64,000 nt of DNA, from contig NZ_LN909043.1 in assembly GCF_001486585.1 (NCBI RefSeq), forward strand, positions 373,361 to 437,360, written 5' to 3'. The translations under genes and the position numbers were made by a program. How positions within the stretch are numbered: the first letter of the stretch is position 1; the number at the start of each line of letters is the position of its first letter. The stretch is from Paenibacillus senegalimassiliensis. GTDB lineage: Bacteria; Bacillota; Bacilli; Paenibacillales; Paenibacillaceae. Positions 38,230 to 48,179 of the stretch are shown piece by piece. The notes under the pieces are model-generated. The model was not told the origin of the DNA and made no database searches. It was given only the letters and a program-made list of their open reading frames with translations.

Positions 38230-39608
38230 CCATTTTGACAAATATTACGGAACAACATGTGCATTTTATCGGCATTGGGGGCTATGGCATGAGTGCCATT
38301 GCCCGCGTCATGCTGGAGATGGGTTATACCGTCACGGGATCGGACGTCGCTTCCCAGGAATTGACGGAGAAGCTTGCAGCTAAAGGGGCAAAAATTTATA
38401 TTGGCCATACAGCAGAACATGTTCATGGAGCGGACCTGGTGGTCTACTCTACGGCATTGCCACAGGATAATGTGGAGCGTCTGGAGGCGCAGGAGCAGGG
38501 TATCCCTATCCTGCACCGTTCGCAAATGCTCGCACGCCTGCTCAATGAGAGAACGGGCGTAGCTGTTGCGGGAGCACATGGCAAAACAACGACCTCGTCG
38601 ATGATTGCGCTGGTCATGGAGCAATGCGGCACTGACCCGACTTATATTATCGGCGGGGAGATTATGGACATGGGCACCAATGCCAAGGCTGGGCAGGGCA
38701 AATGCGTGGTAGCTGAAGCTGACGAAAGCGATGGCTCCTTCTTGCAGTATCATCCCTCTCTTGGTGTGGTTACGAATATCGAGGCCGATCATCTTGAGAA
38801 CTATGGCGGCGACTTTGGCCAGTTGAAGGATGCTTATGTGCAATTCCTCAATCAAGTGAAACCGGGCGGCAAAGCTGTCGTCTGTGGGGATGACCATAAT
38901 GTACAGGAGCTTCTGCCCAAGCTGCATTGCCATGTAATTACCTTTGGCATGGAACCCGTCTGTGATTATACGGCACACGACATTCAACTGGGAGACCGGT
39001 ATGTCAGCTTCGTAATGAAGCATGGTGGCGTGACTCTGGGTACGGTTGAACTCTCCGTTCCAGGCAAGCATAATGTCTATAATGCGATGGCCACCGTCAT
39101 CGTGTGTTTGGAAGCGGGAATTGCGTTCGAGGATATTGCCAAGGCGTTGCCACACTTCCATGGAGCGAAACGGCGCTTCCAGGTATTGGGTGAAATGAAC
39201 GGCATCCTTATTATTGACGACTATGCCCACCACCCAACGGAGATTCAAGCGACCATTGCTGCGGCAAAGGCTACGGGCAAACGAATTATTGCTGTGTTCC
39301 AGCCGCAACGGTATACGCGGACCTTCTTCCTGCTCGACGCGTTTAGCCGGGCCTTTGGAGAAGCAGATGAAGTAATTATTACCGACATCTATTCTCCAGC
39401 CGGAGAGAAAGCGATTGAAGGTGTTCATTCCTCCAAGCTGGTGGAACTGATTAAGGAGAATAGCAATGCAGGTGCTCGTTATCTGGCGACCAAGCAAGAC
39501 GTGCTGGCTGATCTACAGAACCGTCTTCAGTCCGGCGACCTCGTGCTCACGATGGGAGCGGGAGATATATATAAGGTAGGCTATGAGTTAGCTCATCAGC
39601 TTGGCTAA
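38226..39608 (+). CDS. murC: UDP-N-acetylmuramate--L-alanine ligase
   Basis: Adds the first amino acid of the peptidoglycan stem peptide. The N-terminal UDP-binding [15 protein letters not shown] (about residues 14-28), ATP-binding [11 protein letters not shown] (about 114-124), [10 protein letters not shown] and the C-terminal [10 protein letters not shown] motifs are intact. The start is uncertain: GTG at 38226 overlapping the folC stop, or TTG at 38235; neither has a strong Shine-Dalgarno. The length is ~460. In B. subtilis murC is not next to folC, where comC lies instead. Confidence 0.96.
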   Translation: MTILTNITEQHVHFIGIGGYGMSAIARVMLEMGYTVTGSDVASQELTEKLAAKGAKIYIGHTAEHVHGADLVVYSTALPQDNVERLEAQEQGIPILHRSQMLARLLNERTGVAVAGAHGKTTTSSMIALVMEQCGTDPTYIIGGEIMDMGTNAKAGQGKCVVAEADESDGSFLQYHPSLGVVTNIEADHLENYGGDFGQLKDAYVQFLNQVKPGGKAVVCGDDHNVQELLPKLHCHVITFGMEPVCDYTAHDIQLGDRYVSFVMKHGGVTLGTVELSVPGKHNVYNAMATVIVCLEAGIAFEDIAKALPHFHGAKRRFQVLGEMNGILIIDDYAHHPTEIQATIAAAKATGKRIIAVFQPQRYTRTFFLLDAFSRAFGEADEVIITDIYSPAGEKAIEGVHSSKLVELIKENSNAGARYLATKQDVLADLQNRLQSGDLVLTMGAGDIYKVGYELAHQLG

Positions 39609-39636
39609 AACGATCAACTATTTAAGCTTGTAAAAA

Positions 39637-39669
39637 GCACCCTTCCAACGTGGATGGGTGCCTTTTTTT
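39637..39669 (+). terminator. Terminator after murC
   Basis: GCACCC..TCCA (39637-39647) pairs with TGGA.GGGTGC (39651-39661), followed by seven T residues (39663-39669). Confidence 0.85.
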
Positions 39670-39820
39670 GCTTTAGCGCACTTTTTGTGATTAAATTCAT
39701 AGCTTTTGCGTCCATCTACTACTTTTGGATGATCCGAAATCACGCCAAATCATTTATAAATAGAATTTGTCCCGGTTACATAGATAACCTAGTTAATTCA
39801 TTAATAATGAGGAGGATATG

Positions 39821-40819
39821 ATGTACAGATTGAACAGAAGGTTTAAGGCACTTATTGCAGCTATGCTCGTCATGGTGATGTTATTCAGTACAGGGCTTGA
39901 CGCCTTGGCTCAAGCAGCTAATCATGATGCAGCGCAGGATAACGCGACCAACAAGGCGATCATGAGCCTGCTTGAGCAGGAATATGGGGCGGAGCAAGCG
40001 CCTTTCATTTACGATACATTACGGAAGCTGGGGTTGGTGGACGGCCAGGGCCAACTGGCTACATCACCCGTCATCGTGGATGGACAAGCGTACTCTCTCG
40101 ATGAGCTGAAGGAGCTGTTAAGCGATCCGGCGACGGATCTATCTCAGATAGCCGAAGTGGATGGTCAACCGATAACCCTTGAATCCCTCAAGAAGATCGT
40201 GGATATCGAGTCGGAAGGGATGGGCTTTACTTCCGCAACGGATGCTGTCTATGGTGTTGACTCGAGTACAGTTACCACACAGGTGTATGACCCGCTGCAA
40301 TTGGAGGATGACAGTTATGAGGGTGCGGTTATCGCCACTGTTAGCAATATTGAATTAAAGATAGGCGCCAATTACTCAGAAAAGAACCATTACGAGACGG
40401 ACCTTAAGCTTTTGCTATCACGCATTGAAACAGTCTATATTACTTTCCAGTTAAACCGGGCTGTTGATCGGGAGGTATCCTTTGCGTATGAATTAATGGG
40501 GGATTACATCATGGAATCCACCTCGGGGGTTGTGGTGTTTGCTCCGAATGAAACGGTTGCTATTCTTAAGATACCGGCTAGAAGCTCTGAAGATGTATTT
40601 ACCAAACCCTACCATGAAGTAGAGAATGTTGATTACAGCCTCTTAAATTTTGCAGGAGAAGGTATAGCTTACGATATATATTTAGAAACAATGGATACCT
40701 TATGGAGCAATTTTGCGAGAGTAGACTATTTGCACTTCTCTCAATTTAAAAATCTGGATGCGATCCATTTTACAGCTAACGCAACAATAAATTGCTTCGT
40801 TGCTATACCTAATGGATAA
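39821..40819 (+). CDS. Secreted protein of unknown function with a Calx-beta-like segment
   Basis: A signal peptide is clear (basic MYRLNRRFK, hydrophobic core to about residue 22, cleavage near ALAQA at ~31). Residues ~35-130 hold a short repeat-like pattern with [17 protein letters not shown] and [15 protein letters not shown]. Residues ~190-290 resemble a Calx-beta unit ([30 protein letters not shown]). AGGAGG at 39810-39815 favours ATG 39821 over ATG 39818. No anchor, SLH or sortase motif is present. It could be a free secreted protein or a shortened form of a larger surface protein. The gene begins the accessory region between murC and the spoIIB-like gene. Confidence 0.75.
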   Translation: MYRLNRRFKALIAAMLVMVMLFSTGLDALAQAANHDAAQDNATNKAIMSLLEQEYGAEQAPFIYDTLRKLGLVDGQGQLATSPVIVDGQAYSLDELKELLSDPATDLSQIAEVDGQPITLESLKKIVDIESEGMGFTSATDAVYGVDSSTVTTQVYDPLQLEDDSYEGAVIATVSNIELKIGANYSEKNHYETDLKLLLSRIETVYITFQLNRAVDREVSFAYELMGDYIMESTSGVVVFAPNETVAILKIPARSSEDVFTKPYHEVENVDYSLLNFAGEGIAYDIYLETMDTLWSNFARVDYLHFSQFKNLDAIHFTANATINCFVAIPNG

Positions 40820-40899
40820 AAGTCCAAACGGACAAGAGCTATCTCAAACGTGAAGGGGATCGCAAGATTGTCCTTTTCGCCACGGAAGGGTGGATTGTT

Positions 40900-42219
40900 T
40901 TGAATATTCAAAAGAATAAGACCAGAGGAAACAAGTGGATTAATGGGTATGAAGGATTCAAATATAAACTAAGTGCTGTGCTTGTTACTGTGCTGCTTGC
41001 ATCAAGTGTGTTTAAATTCCCCATTTCAGCAGCAGCAACTGGTGGCATCCAAGGGACGATAACGAACGTACCCATTGCTGTAAATGGTGAATTAGAGAAG
41101 CAGGATGTCTATTCCATATCTATTAATAACTCCATTTATTTACCACTTCGTGCGACTTCTGAGCTGCTAGGACTAGGGATAAGCTGGAATCAACAAAAAC
41201 AAGCGGTGTATATTACGACGAGCGTAAACTCAGTGATTCGAACGACTCATGATATGGATACATGGAAAGCTGGGGCTAAAATTTCAGCAAAAGCGTCTGA
41301 TGCAACTTTATTTATAGATGGCAAGCAGATTCAACTGGTAGATGCGGATGGCAAACCAGTTTCATTAGTAGCCTTTAACGGTAGTATCTATTTGCCCATT
41401 CGTGCATTTGGCAATTATCTTGACCTGAAGATAGCTTGGGATGGCGCCAATAGACAAGTCAATATTGATACTCAGTCAGCAAATGAACTGCCAGCAGGAG
41501 AGAAAGGCGACCCCGAGGAGAAAGGTGAAAAGGGCGAAGCTGGACCAATTGGACCATCAGGCGCGACGGGTCCTGCCGGTCCGCAAGGTGAAAAGGGAAA
41601 AACAGGCGCGACGGGTCCTGCCGGTCCGCAAGGTGAAAAGGGAAAAACAGGCGCGACGGGTCCTGCCGGTCCGCAAGGCGAAAAAGGAGAAACAGGCGCG
41701 ATGGGTCCTGCCGGTCCGCAAGGTGAAAAAGGAGAAACAGGCATGACGGGTCCTGCCGGTCCGCAAGGTGAAAAGGGCGAAGCAGGCGCGACGGGTCCTG
41801 CCGGAGCGAATACTCTTCCTTTTTCAAAATCGATAGTGGCGAATAGGACCCTTACTGCAACTTCAGAGGGAACTACTATTGGCTGGGACACTGGAACGCA
41901 AACAATGAATGACTTTGACTATTCGCCTACAGGTATATTAATTATGCATACCGGTTACTATCATATCACTTATCATGTTAATTTAGCGGAACCCAAAAAT
42001 ATTGGCACACGATTGACTGTCAATGGAGCGGTGCGAGATATGTCTGTCATCCCTCCAACAGCCGGTTATGCTCGATCTAGTTTTTCAGTTACTACAGTTG
42101 AGTATCTTAGTGCTCGCAGCTTGGTGTCACTCCAACTTTATGGTGCCAATGAAGAGGTGAATTTGATAGAACAAGGTCAAGGTGCTTCATTGTCCATACT
42201 TAAGCTATATACTCATTAG
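40900..42219 (+). CDS. Secreted collagen-like protein with stalk domains and C1q/BclA-like tip
   Basis: A signal peptide covers about residues 1-46 ([15 protein letters not shown]...ISAAA). Residues ~50-195 contain two copper-amine-oxidase-N-type stalk units ([20 protein letters not shown] and [20 protein letters not shown]). Residues ~200-302 are Gly-X-Y collagen-like repeats, mostly [15 protein letters not shown] units. Residues ~303-439 form a beta-rich C-terminal domain like the trimeric C1q/TNF-like tip of BclA ([22 protein letters not shown]). The start is TTG at 40900 with only a weak GGAAGG; no in-frame ATG exists near the N-terminus. It probably trimerises into a surface fibre. No recognised cell-wall anchor is seen apart from the stalk units. 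Confidence 0.85.
   Translation: MNIQKNKTRGNKWINGYEGFKYKLSAVLVTVLLASSVFKFPISAAATGGIQGTITNVPIAVNGELEKQDVYSISINNSIYLPLRATSELLGLGISWNQQKQAVYITTSVNSVIRTTHDMDTWKAGAKISAKASDATLFIDGKQIQLVDADGKPVSLVAFNGSIYLPIRAFGNYLDLKIAWDGANRQVNIDTQSANELPAGEKGDPEEKGEKGEAGPIGPSGATGPAGPQGEKGKTGATGPAGPQGEKGKTGATGPAGPQGEKGETGAMGPAGPQGEKGETGMTGPAGPQGEKGEAGATGPAGANTLPFSKSIVANRTLTATSEGTTIGWDTGTQTMNDFDYSPTGILIMHTGYYHITYHVNLAEPKNIGTRLTVNGAVRDMSVIPPTAGYARSSFSVTTVEYLSARSLVSLQLYGANEEVNLIEQGQGASLSILKLYTH
41560..41805 (+). repeat. 45-bp tandem repeat encoding collagen-like units
   Basis: Five full 45-bp units (41560-41784) and a partial sixth (to 41805) encode [15 protein letters not shown] and close variants. Units 1 and 2 appear identical; later ones differ by a few substitutions (KT to ET, AT to AM, GA to GM). 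Copy-number changes keep the reading frame because 45 is a multiple of 9. Confidence 0.95.
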
Positions 42220-42273
42220 TTACTTGCTGTGTGCTATCATGCAAAGAGGTCATCAACCCTAATTAATTCACGT

Positions 42274-42322
42274 AAAACCCCTTCAAGTTAACTCTTCTAC
42301 AAGAGTTCTTGAAGGGGTTTTT
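42274..42322. terminator. Bidirectional terminator between convergent genes
   Basis: AAACCCCTTCAAG (42275-42287) pairs with CTTGAAGGGGTTT (42308-42320), with an inner AACTCTT/AAGAGTT stem. T residues follow on the plus strand, and AAAA before the stem gives a T-run on the minus strand. It serves the collagen-like gene and the LuxR-type regulator. Confidence 0.85.
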
Positions 42323-42329
42323 GGTATAA

Positions 42330-45300
42330 CTAAAATTCGATTAATCCCAATTCTTTTGCACGAGCAACGGCTTGGCCTCTTCGTTTGACTTCGAGCTTGC
42401 TGAATAGATTAGTAGCGTGGGTTTTCACCGTAGTCTCGGCAATGCCTAATCTTAGCGAAATGTCTTTGTTGGACAGGCCTTCAGCCATAGCATATAATAT
42501 CTCTTCTTCCCTTGCCGTTAACGGATCAATTAACGGAGCAACAGGGGCGGAGATTGCAGCAAGGTTGAGCTTGTCGGTTAAATCGTCCTGCGGCTGTCTT
42601 GATATTTCCAGGTAAACCGTACGCGATATCATGAGCTCAATAATTAACTTGTCCCTCTCTGTAAATACATTTGGGATGTAGCGGTTTTCCAGATAGATCA
42701 GCATGTTTGGCATACCTGGAATGGATACAGGGGCACATAGTATAGCCTGCGGCATGTAAGATCCAATATAAGCATCAGATGAGAACAAGCTTTGAGTAGC
42801 ATCTGGAATTATTGTCCATGCTCCAGTAGTTGCAGTGTAGCGTAATAGTTTTGACGGGTACTTTTGTGAATCTGCCCAGGATGGAGTAGCCATAATCTGG
42901 GGCTTGGATTCGGACCAAATTACTAGCTGACCGCTACTTGCACCCGTTTGCCGAATAACTTGCTCTAATAACTCTTGCAGCAGATTACCTCTTCCGGATA
43001 TCGCAGATACGCTGGCAAGTTGGGTAAGACTGATTTGTTCTTGTTCATGTTTGGCAGCATCCTCAGGGATTCCAGAAGCGGAATTGGGCTTCTCAGATTG
43101 ATGATCAGTTAGGGAAGGCCCTTGTGGAGATACATCAGTTTCATCTACATTGTGCCACAATGTTAGGTTTGTAGCGTGATTCTCCCAGAGTTGGGAAAAT
43201 GAACGGAACAAAGGCGCGTACTCCTGCTGCAGCAGGTTCACCTTAAAGTCCATTCCCCATTTGGAATAAGCAGAACAGGCGTCTATAACGGCAAGAAGCT
43301 GATTCCGGGAATCATGCTTGAAGCACAAAGCCAGGCGTTCATGAATGATACCCTCAAGCCACTCGTGTTGTTCAGATCGAGCCATCTCAGCAGCCCGTTG
43401 ATATTGAAGAACTGCTTTTGCCTCACGGCGATTTATTTTGTTCCATTCTGCTCCCAGTAACTCATATACAGATGAATTAACTCCAAATATGCCTTCCCAT
43501 TTACGGACTTGTTGTAATCCCTTGCGTAGCATACGAAGGAGTGGATGGCGCCCATCCTCGTTCTGCTCGTATTGACTAATGGAGGTCAGCCATTCATAAA
43601 TACGTTGCTTTCGGATACGACTCTGATCATAAATGAATTCCGTGTTGCGCGCTTGCTCTGCCCAGATCGCGGCAACATCATATTTTCCGGCAAGATAGGC
43701 GGTTTCCAGTTTGCATAGACATTCAAAATTGTCATATTGCGCACGGAGTGGTATTAACTCTGAAGACAAGCCTTCCATAAGAAAACGGTCAGTGCTGGCA
43801 GAGTGCCGTAAAGCATTAATATATTGTTTGGTTATTCGATAAATTTCCATGTTAATTATACTACTGACATCATGAAGATGATCTTCGAAGAAAGAAACAT
43901 AGCTTTCAAATGCAGAAATGTTCTCTCTGCTGGTCAGAATTAAGGATACCCAGGCGAAATTAGTGAAGTTGATATCTCTTGCTTCCATCCCTCGGTACAT
44001 GGCTTGTCTCATGTATTCGCTGCTTTGTTTGGGCGAATTGATCTGACAACTGAGACTTCTCCAATAATCTGAGAATTGTTTATTTTCCAGATGTGTCAGA
44101 TATAGCTTCCCAAGATTTCTAAGCTCGTTCGTACCGGGAAGATAGGAAAATTGAGGCAAGAAACGTTCTAACAGCAAGGCATAGCTTCCTAGCACTTCGC
44201 TAAATGGGTCATTCATCCCTCTTTTTAACCCATAACGGACAAAGCGGGCATAAAAGTGTATTAACCCGGTAGGGTTCTCTATTAGCTGTGGTATCACAGC
44301 CTGTATAGTCATTGTGCAAAGTTGAATATACTCCGGTTCATGATTCTCTGGTAAATGTTCTTGTGCCTCTTTATATCGACGAATCGCCATTTGAGTTCGC
44401 ATAATTTCAACTAGAACAGAAGTCAAAGAAGGTTTGAGCTTCATCTCCCAGCCGAACAGGGATAAGGCCTCTTGGTGGAAGCGGATCGTTGCCGGATTGT
44501 CGTCAAAGGCATGGATATGAATCAGAAAAGAATACGTATCTACTTGCTCAGTTAGAGACGGATTGTTTGAATTCTTCAGTAAATGAACGAGAATGTCTTT
44601 AGCCTGATCTACCTGGTCCGACATGTATAGGGACTGGGCAAGAATGAGCTGGGAACGATACAGAACAGAACGAAGCGGCGAGCTCATATTGGCGTCAATA
44701 TATTGAATGGTAAGCTGGGCGTACTCCCCACTTTTTGCAAATGCTCTACGATCGTGCCAGTATTGGCTGGCCTTATAATTGTGCAGGGCACGTTGCTCTA
44801 ACTGATGGGGAGAAAGTCCTTGCGAGAGGTTCCAATGCTCCAGCACTTCTTCAAAGAAACGAGGAGAGTCGGGAGCAATCTGTTGTCCCAGCCAACTCGC
44901 TATTTGGGAATGCCATACAGCCTGTTGCTCAGGTTCTCTAGCATAGATTAATTGCTTAATTTGCTTATGAATAAAATAATGTTTCTCCTGCGTCCGGGCA
45001 AGATAGCCCTCATCCTCCGCTTGCTGCAATAACTTCTGAAGTTGCTCAGGCGAATGTTGCGTCATAGGCATCAGCAGGCTTGCGTCAAAGGGGGTATGGA
45101 GGCAGGATGCAAACTGCAACAATTGTTGTGTCTGCTTTGGCAATGTTATGAACTCAGCATAGAACTGACGCTGGTCTATCTCCAGTTTGTTGCTAGTGAA
45201 CAACAGCTCCTCGCTCCAGCACCACCGCAAGTTATCATCGCAGAATAGATTTTGTTCCTGAATCCACCTTTCGACCTGGGACGAGATGTTGACAATTTCG

Positions 45301-46646
45301 CCTCCTGTTTGTTCATATAATAGCCGTGCTAATTGATGCACCTGTGGAGTATTTTGTTCCAGCAGGCACGATATGTATTGATATACCTCTTTATAAGAAA
45401 GCCGCTCCAGCTTAATTAATTCGCTTGCATCCGGTGGTTGTCCGCGCCAACTATTGTCAGTGTACTCTAGGGTGTCTGTCTGCCGGTACACCACAAGAAG
45501 CAAGATGTTTCCGATAACTTGCGGGTTGGGGGCAAGCCTTTGAAGCAGTTGCCAGGATTCCAAGTCGGCCTGCTCCATCTGATCTAACACAATAGCCGCT
45601 GGCCCGATAAGTCGCGCAAAGCTGCTCATAAGCTTAATTAGCGTTGCTTCAAGTTCTTGACTGGACAGGGGGGGCTGATCGGAACTGGAGGGGGATTGGC
45701 CAAATAGGAGAAGCAATTCCTCCTGAAGCACATTCATACGTCTCCAATTTGGAATTTGCTGCTCGACCATAATGCGTATCTGCTGTGCGATGATGGGCGA
45801 CTCACTCCAGAGCCGCTGAAAGTAATGCTGAAGCACACTCGAAATGGCCCGGAAAGGAGTGGGTTGATGTTGATGGTTCTGATTGATTTCAATGACCGTT
45901 GCCGTTTGCTTGAGCGACTGTATAAATTGCCGGATCAGCGTTGTCTTACCACTACTTTTTTGTCCGGTGATATGAATTAACTTGCCCTGCTCGGGGGAAA
46001 TGACCTTCCAATGATGCTGAAGCTGCTCGAGTTCCTTGCTCCATGAATGAGCTGTGTGAATTCGTGACACCAAATGGCCTGGGTCCAGTAATAGCAACGT
46101 CTGGTGAAGAAGAGCGTCTGGGTGCAGCAAGCCAGCATGGCAAATCTCAAGATCACGTAGCAATGAACGGGCGCTAGGATAGCGCTTCATCATGTTTTTA
46201 TCGAGCAAGTTCAACAATATCTTCTCTAGCATTGAAGGACAATCGTTACGATAGCGGGCGATAGATGTAGGTGCGTAAGATAAATGAGCCAGTCTCCAAT
46301 CCATAGGATCATTTACAGCATAGGGCAGATGCCCTGTGAGTAGTTCATACATAATAACACCCAGTGTATACAAATCTGAACGTCCGTCCGGGAGGTGATT
46401 AATAATTCCATATTGCTCAGGGGAGAGGTATGCCCTGTCATTTGTAGCTTCCCTTGTCAAGTGAGCCACTTGCTCGCCTGGCTGGATCAGGATGTTCTCG
46501 GGATGGAGGCAATTCAGATAAGAGAGTTCTTCATGCTCGTTTTGGAGCGTACGTGCCAGCAGTATAGCCAACTCCAAAAACGGCTCAAGCTCCATGCCAT
46601 TTGAAGTTATATATTGGGATAATTTTATGCCTTTCATATAGGACAC
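42330..46646 (-). CDS. Giant LuxR-type regulator: pseudokinase, ATPase, helical repeats, GAF, HTH
   Basis: A cytosolic protein of 1438 residues. Residues 1-175 are the C-lobe of a Ser/Thr kinase without the N-lobe: AYLSPEQYG, DGRSDLYTLGVIMYELLTG and RYPSARSLLRDLE are kept, but the catalytic loop reads LHPENIL instead of HRDxKPxN and no DFG is found. A P-loop ATPase follows (Walker A GQKSSGKTTLI near 230, Walker B AAIVLDQM near 350). About 480-1150 is helical and TPR-like. A GAF-like domain lies at ~1200-1350 and a LuxR helix-turn-helix at the end (LTAREEEILYAMAEGLSNKDI). Start is GTG at 46646 or ATG at 46637, both without a good Shine-Dalgarno; an in-frame stop lies shortly upstream. Its target genes are unknown. 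Confidence 0.88.
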   Translation of the reverse strand: MSYMKGIKLSQYITSNGMELEPFLELAILLARTLQNEHEELSYLNCLHPENILIQPGEQVAHLTREATNDRAYLSPEQYGIINHLPDGRSDLYTLGVIMYELLTGHLPYAVNDPMDWRLAHLSYAPTSIARYRNDCPSMLEKILLNLLDKNMMKRYPSARSLLRDLEICHAGLLHPDALLHQTLLLLDPGHLVSRIHTAHSWSKELEQLQHHWKVISPEQGKLIHITGQKSSGKTTLIRQFIQSLKQTATVIEINQNHQHQPTPFRAISSVLQHYFQRLWSESPIIAQQIRIMVEQQIPNWRRMNVLQEELLLLFGQSPSSSDQPPLSSQELEATLIKLMSSFARLIGPAAIVLDQMEQADLESWQLLQRLAPNPQVIGNILLLVVYRQTDTLEYTDNSWRGQPPDASELIKLERLSYKEVYQYISCLLEQNTPQVHQLARLLYEQTGGEIVNISSQVERWIQEQNLFCDDNLRWCWSEELLFTSNKLEIDQRQFYAEFITLPKQTQQLLQFASCLHTPFDASLLMPMTQHSPEQLQKLLQQAEDEGYLARTQEKHYFIHKQIKQLIYAREPEQQAVWHSQIASWLGQQIAPDSPRFFEEVLEHWNLSQGLSPHQLEQRALHNYKASQYWHDRRAFAKSGEYAQLTIQYIDANMSSPLRSVLYRSQLILAQSLYMSDQVDQAKDILVHLLKNSNNPSLTEQVDTYSFLIHIHAFDDNPATIRFHQEALSLFGWEMKLKPSLTSVLVEIMRTQMAIRRYKEAQEHLPENHEPEYIQLCTMTIQAVIPQLIENPTGLIHFYARFVRYGLKRGMNDPFSEVLGSYALLLERFLPQFSYLPGTNELRNLGKLYLTHLENKQFSDYWRSLSCQINSPKQSSEYMRQAMYRGMEARDINFTNFAWVSLILTSRENISAFESYVSFFEDHLHDVSSIINMEIYRITKQYINALRHSASTDRFLMEGLSSELIPLRAQYDNFECLCKLETAYLAGKYDVAAIWAEQARNTEFIYDQSRIRKQRIYEWLTSISQYEQNEDGRHPLLRMLRKGLQQVRKWEGIFGVNSSVYELLGAEWNKINRREAKAVLQYQRAAEMARSEQHEWLEGIIHERLALCFKHDSRNQLLAVIDACSAYSKWGMDFKVNLLQQEYAPLFRSFSQLWENHATNLTLWHNVDETDVSPQGPSLTDHQSEKPNSASGIPEDAAKHEQEQISLTQLASVSAISGRGNLLQELLEQVIRQTGASSGQLVIWSESKPQIMATPSWADSQKYPSKLLRYTATTGAWTIIPDATQSLFSSDAYIGSYMPQAILCAPVSIPGMPNMLIYLENRYIPNVFTERDKLIIELMISRTVYLEISRQPQDDLTDKLNLAAISAPVAPLIDPLTAREEEILYAMAEGLSNKDISLRLGIAETTVKTHATNLFSKLEVKRRGQAVARAKELGLIEF

Positions 46647-46852
46647 CGCAGTTCTTTTGTAATGATGTAGTATCTATTGCTTCCTAATATAATGATGATA
46701 CGTCTGGATCAAGGAAGCTGGCAAGTTAAAAATTTGAACTATTTTGTGCGGCAGGGTGCAGGTAACTCGTCCAAGGGTTGTTGGGACATGACATATAACA
46801 ACATGAACGCTCATATTGTATTTCTAGATGAATGGACAAGGAGCGTGTCGAT

Positions 46853-48004
46853 GTGAACAAAGCCAAGATGACATTCCGGTTTGATGACGAAGGCCGTGAA
46901 TTCAGGCCAGTTCAGAAGAAGGAGCCGGGAGAGGACAAGGTAGTGCCATTTGGCAGGAGACCGCCGGTGGAACCAGAAGCCTATTCTGCCCCTCAATACC
47001 GGGCTGTAGAGACGGTAGAGGAATGGGGCGATCCTTTTACCGATTATACGGGAATGGGGTTAACCGTATTTCCAGATGGACGGGAACGAGAGCGTCTAGA
47101 CTTGTTGCCTGAAGATGAGGAGGAATGGCGGGAGCCACATTACTCTCGTCCTAGCCGAACCTCATGGTGGAAGGTAGCAGGCTCGCTAACGGGGGCGATT
47201 GTAACGGGAGCCTTATTTGGCTTCGTGGTGTTGTCGCTATTTAATCAGGAAATACCACTTCCTATTCCAGGACTGGGCACAGAAACCTCACAGACGAAGG
47301 TGGGGGACGACGCCGTTCTTCCGGTCATAGGAGTAATTGATGAAGCGAACAAGTCAAGTGAGGACATGATACCGCAAATCAGTGTGAATCTTTCGGAGCA
47401 AACTTACTACTTCCTGCAATATGGTGTATTTAGCTCGGCTAACGGCGTAGAGCTTGCACAGGAGGAACTGCGTACAGCAGGAGTGGCGGCTGCCAGGGAC
47501 ACCGTGGATGAGAAACGGGTATATGCCGGGGTCTCGACAGATCGTGAACAGTCGAAGCTGCTGAGCGGACAATTAAAGGCGGCGGGAGTACATTTAATCT
47601 TGCATGAGATCATACTTCCGCAGGCCATCGATGTTGAATTCTCTGGCAATCCGGACAACCTGGAGATTTTTTTCAAACATAGCAGCGAATTAACAGCCTT
47701 GCTAAGCTCGGCATCGGCCTCCTTGCTGACAGATGCCGAGCAGGGGACGCTTGGTGCCGAGGATCAGTTACTGTTGGAACAACAACATCAGTTATGGACA
47801 GAAAGCGTATCTGCAATCCGTGGCAAATGGTCTGAGGAACAGGCCCTGCACATCAGTGAAATGGAGAAGGCTATGAATGGGGCGGTGGAGGCTATGGGGG
47901 AATATGACAAGAGCGGCGCCAAGACGCTACTATGGGAAGTTCAAAACGAAATGATGCGCTTTATCCTGGCTGAGCAATCACTGGTTGCAAAAGGGCTTGA
48001 ATAA
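46853..48004 (+). CDS. SPOR-domain membrane protein, SpoIIB-like
   Basis: A bitopic protein of 383 residues: an acidic and basic cytoplasmic part (about 1-100), one membrane helix (about 107-130, SLTGAIVTGALFGFVVLSLF), then an extracytoplasmic SPOR-type domain (about 180-265, YYFLQYGVFSSANGVELAQEEL). SPOR domains bind glycan strands lacking stem peptides at septa. In B. subtilis, spoIIB sits directly upstream of maf-radC-mreB, and here the same place is taken, which suggests a role in septal wall thinning or engulfment. GTG at 46853 follows AAGGAG (46838-46843); ATG 46832 lies before it. Sequence similarity to SpoIIB itself is low, so the gene name is left blank. Confidence 0.82.
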   Translation: MNKAKMTFRFDDEGREFRPVQKKEPGEDKVVPFGRRPPVEPEAYSAPQYRAVETVEEWGDPFTDYTGMGLTVFPDGRERERLDLLPEDEEEWREPHYSRPSRTSWWKVAGSLTGAIVTGALFGFVVLSLFNQEIPLPIPGLGTETSQTKVGDDAVLPVIGVIDEANKSSEDMIPQISVNLSEQTYYFLQYGVFSSANGVELAQEELRTAGVAAARDTVDEKRVYAGVSTDREQSKLLSGQLKAAGVHLILHEIILPQAIDVEFSGNPDNLEIFFKHSSELTALLSSASASLLTDAEQGTLGAEDQLLLEQQHQLWTESVSAIRGKWSEEQALHISEMEKAMNGAVEAMGEYDKSGAKTLLWEVQNEMMRFILAEQSLVAKGLE

Positions 48005-48019
48005 AGGGATTACGGGAAG

Positions 48020-48057
48020 AAGACAGGGGACTGGAAATCGTTTCCTCTGTCTTTTTT
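48020..48057 (+). terminator. Terminator after the SPOR-domain gene
   Basis: AAGACAGGGGA (48020-48030) pairs with TCCTCTGTCTT (48043-48053), and T residues continue to 48057. Confidence 0.75.
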
Positions 48058-48179
48058 GTGTTTGCACCGGGGACCGAATTAATCATATAATAGGTTAGTG
48101 TCAAAATATGGCGAGGATGACAACCCATAAGTTGTAACCATTCCGTCTATGAAACGTCTTTACAAAGGAGAGTTCGGCA

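Noticed and set aside
38202..39497. 431-codon open frame opposite murC
   Set aside because: Completely overlaps a well-conserved gene on the other strand; no start site signal and no recognisable domain.
41560..41805. CRISPR-like array
   Set aside because: The repeats are adjacent with no unique spacers and encode Gly-X-Y triplets in frame, so this is a coding tandem repeat.
41459..41891. Repetitive antisense frames under the collagen region
   Set aside because: The repeats are only the complement of the 45-bp collagen units; no independent start signals.
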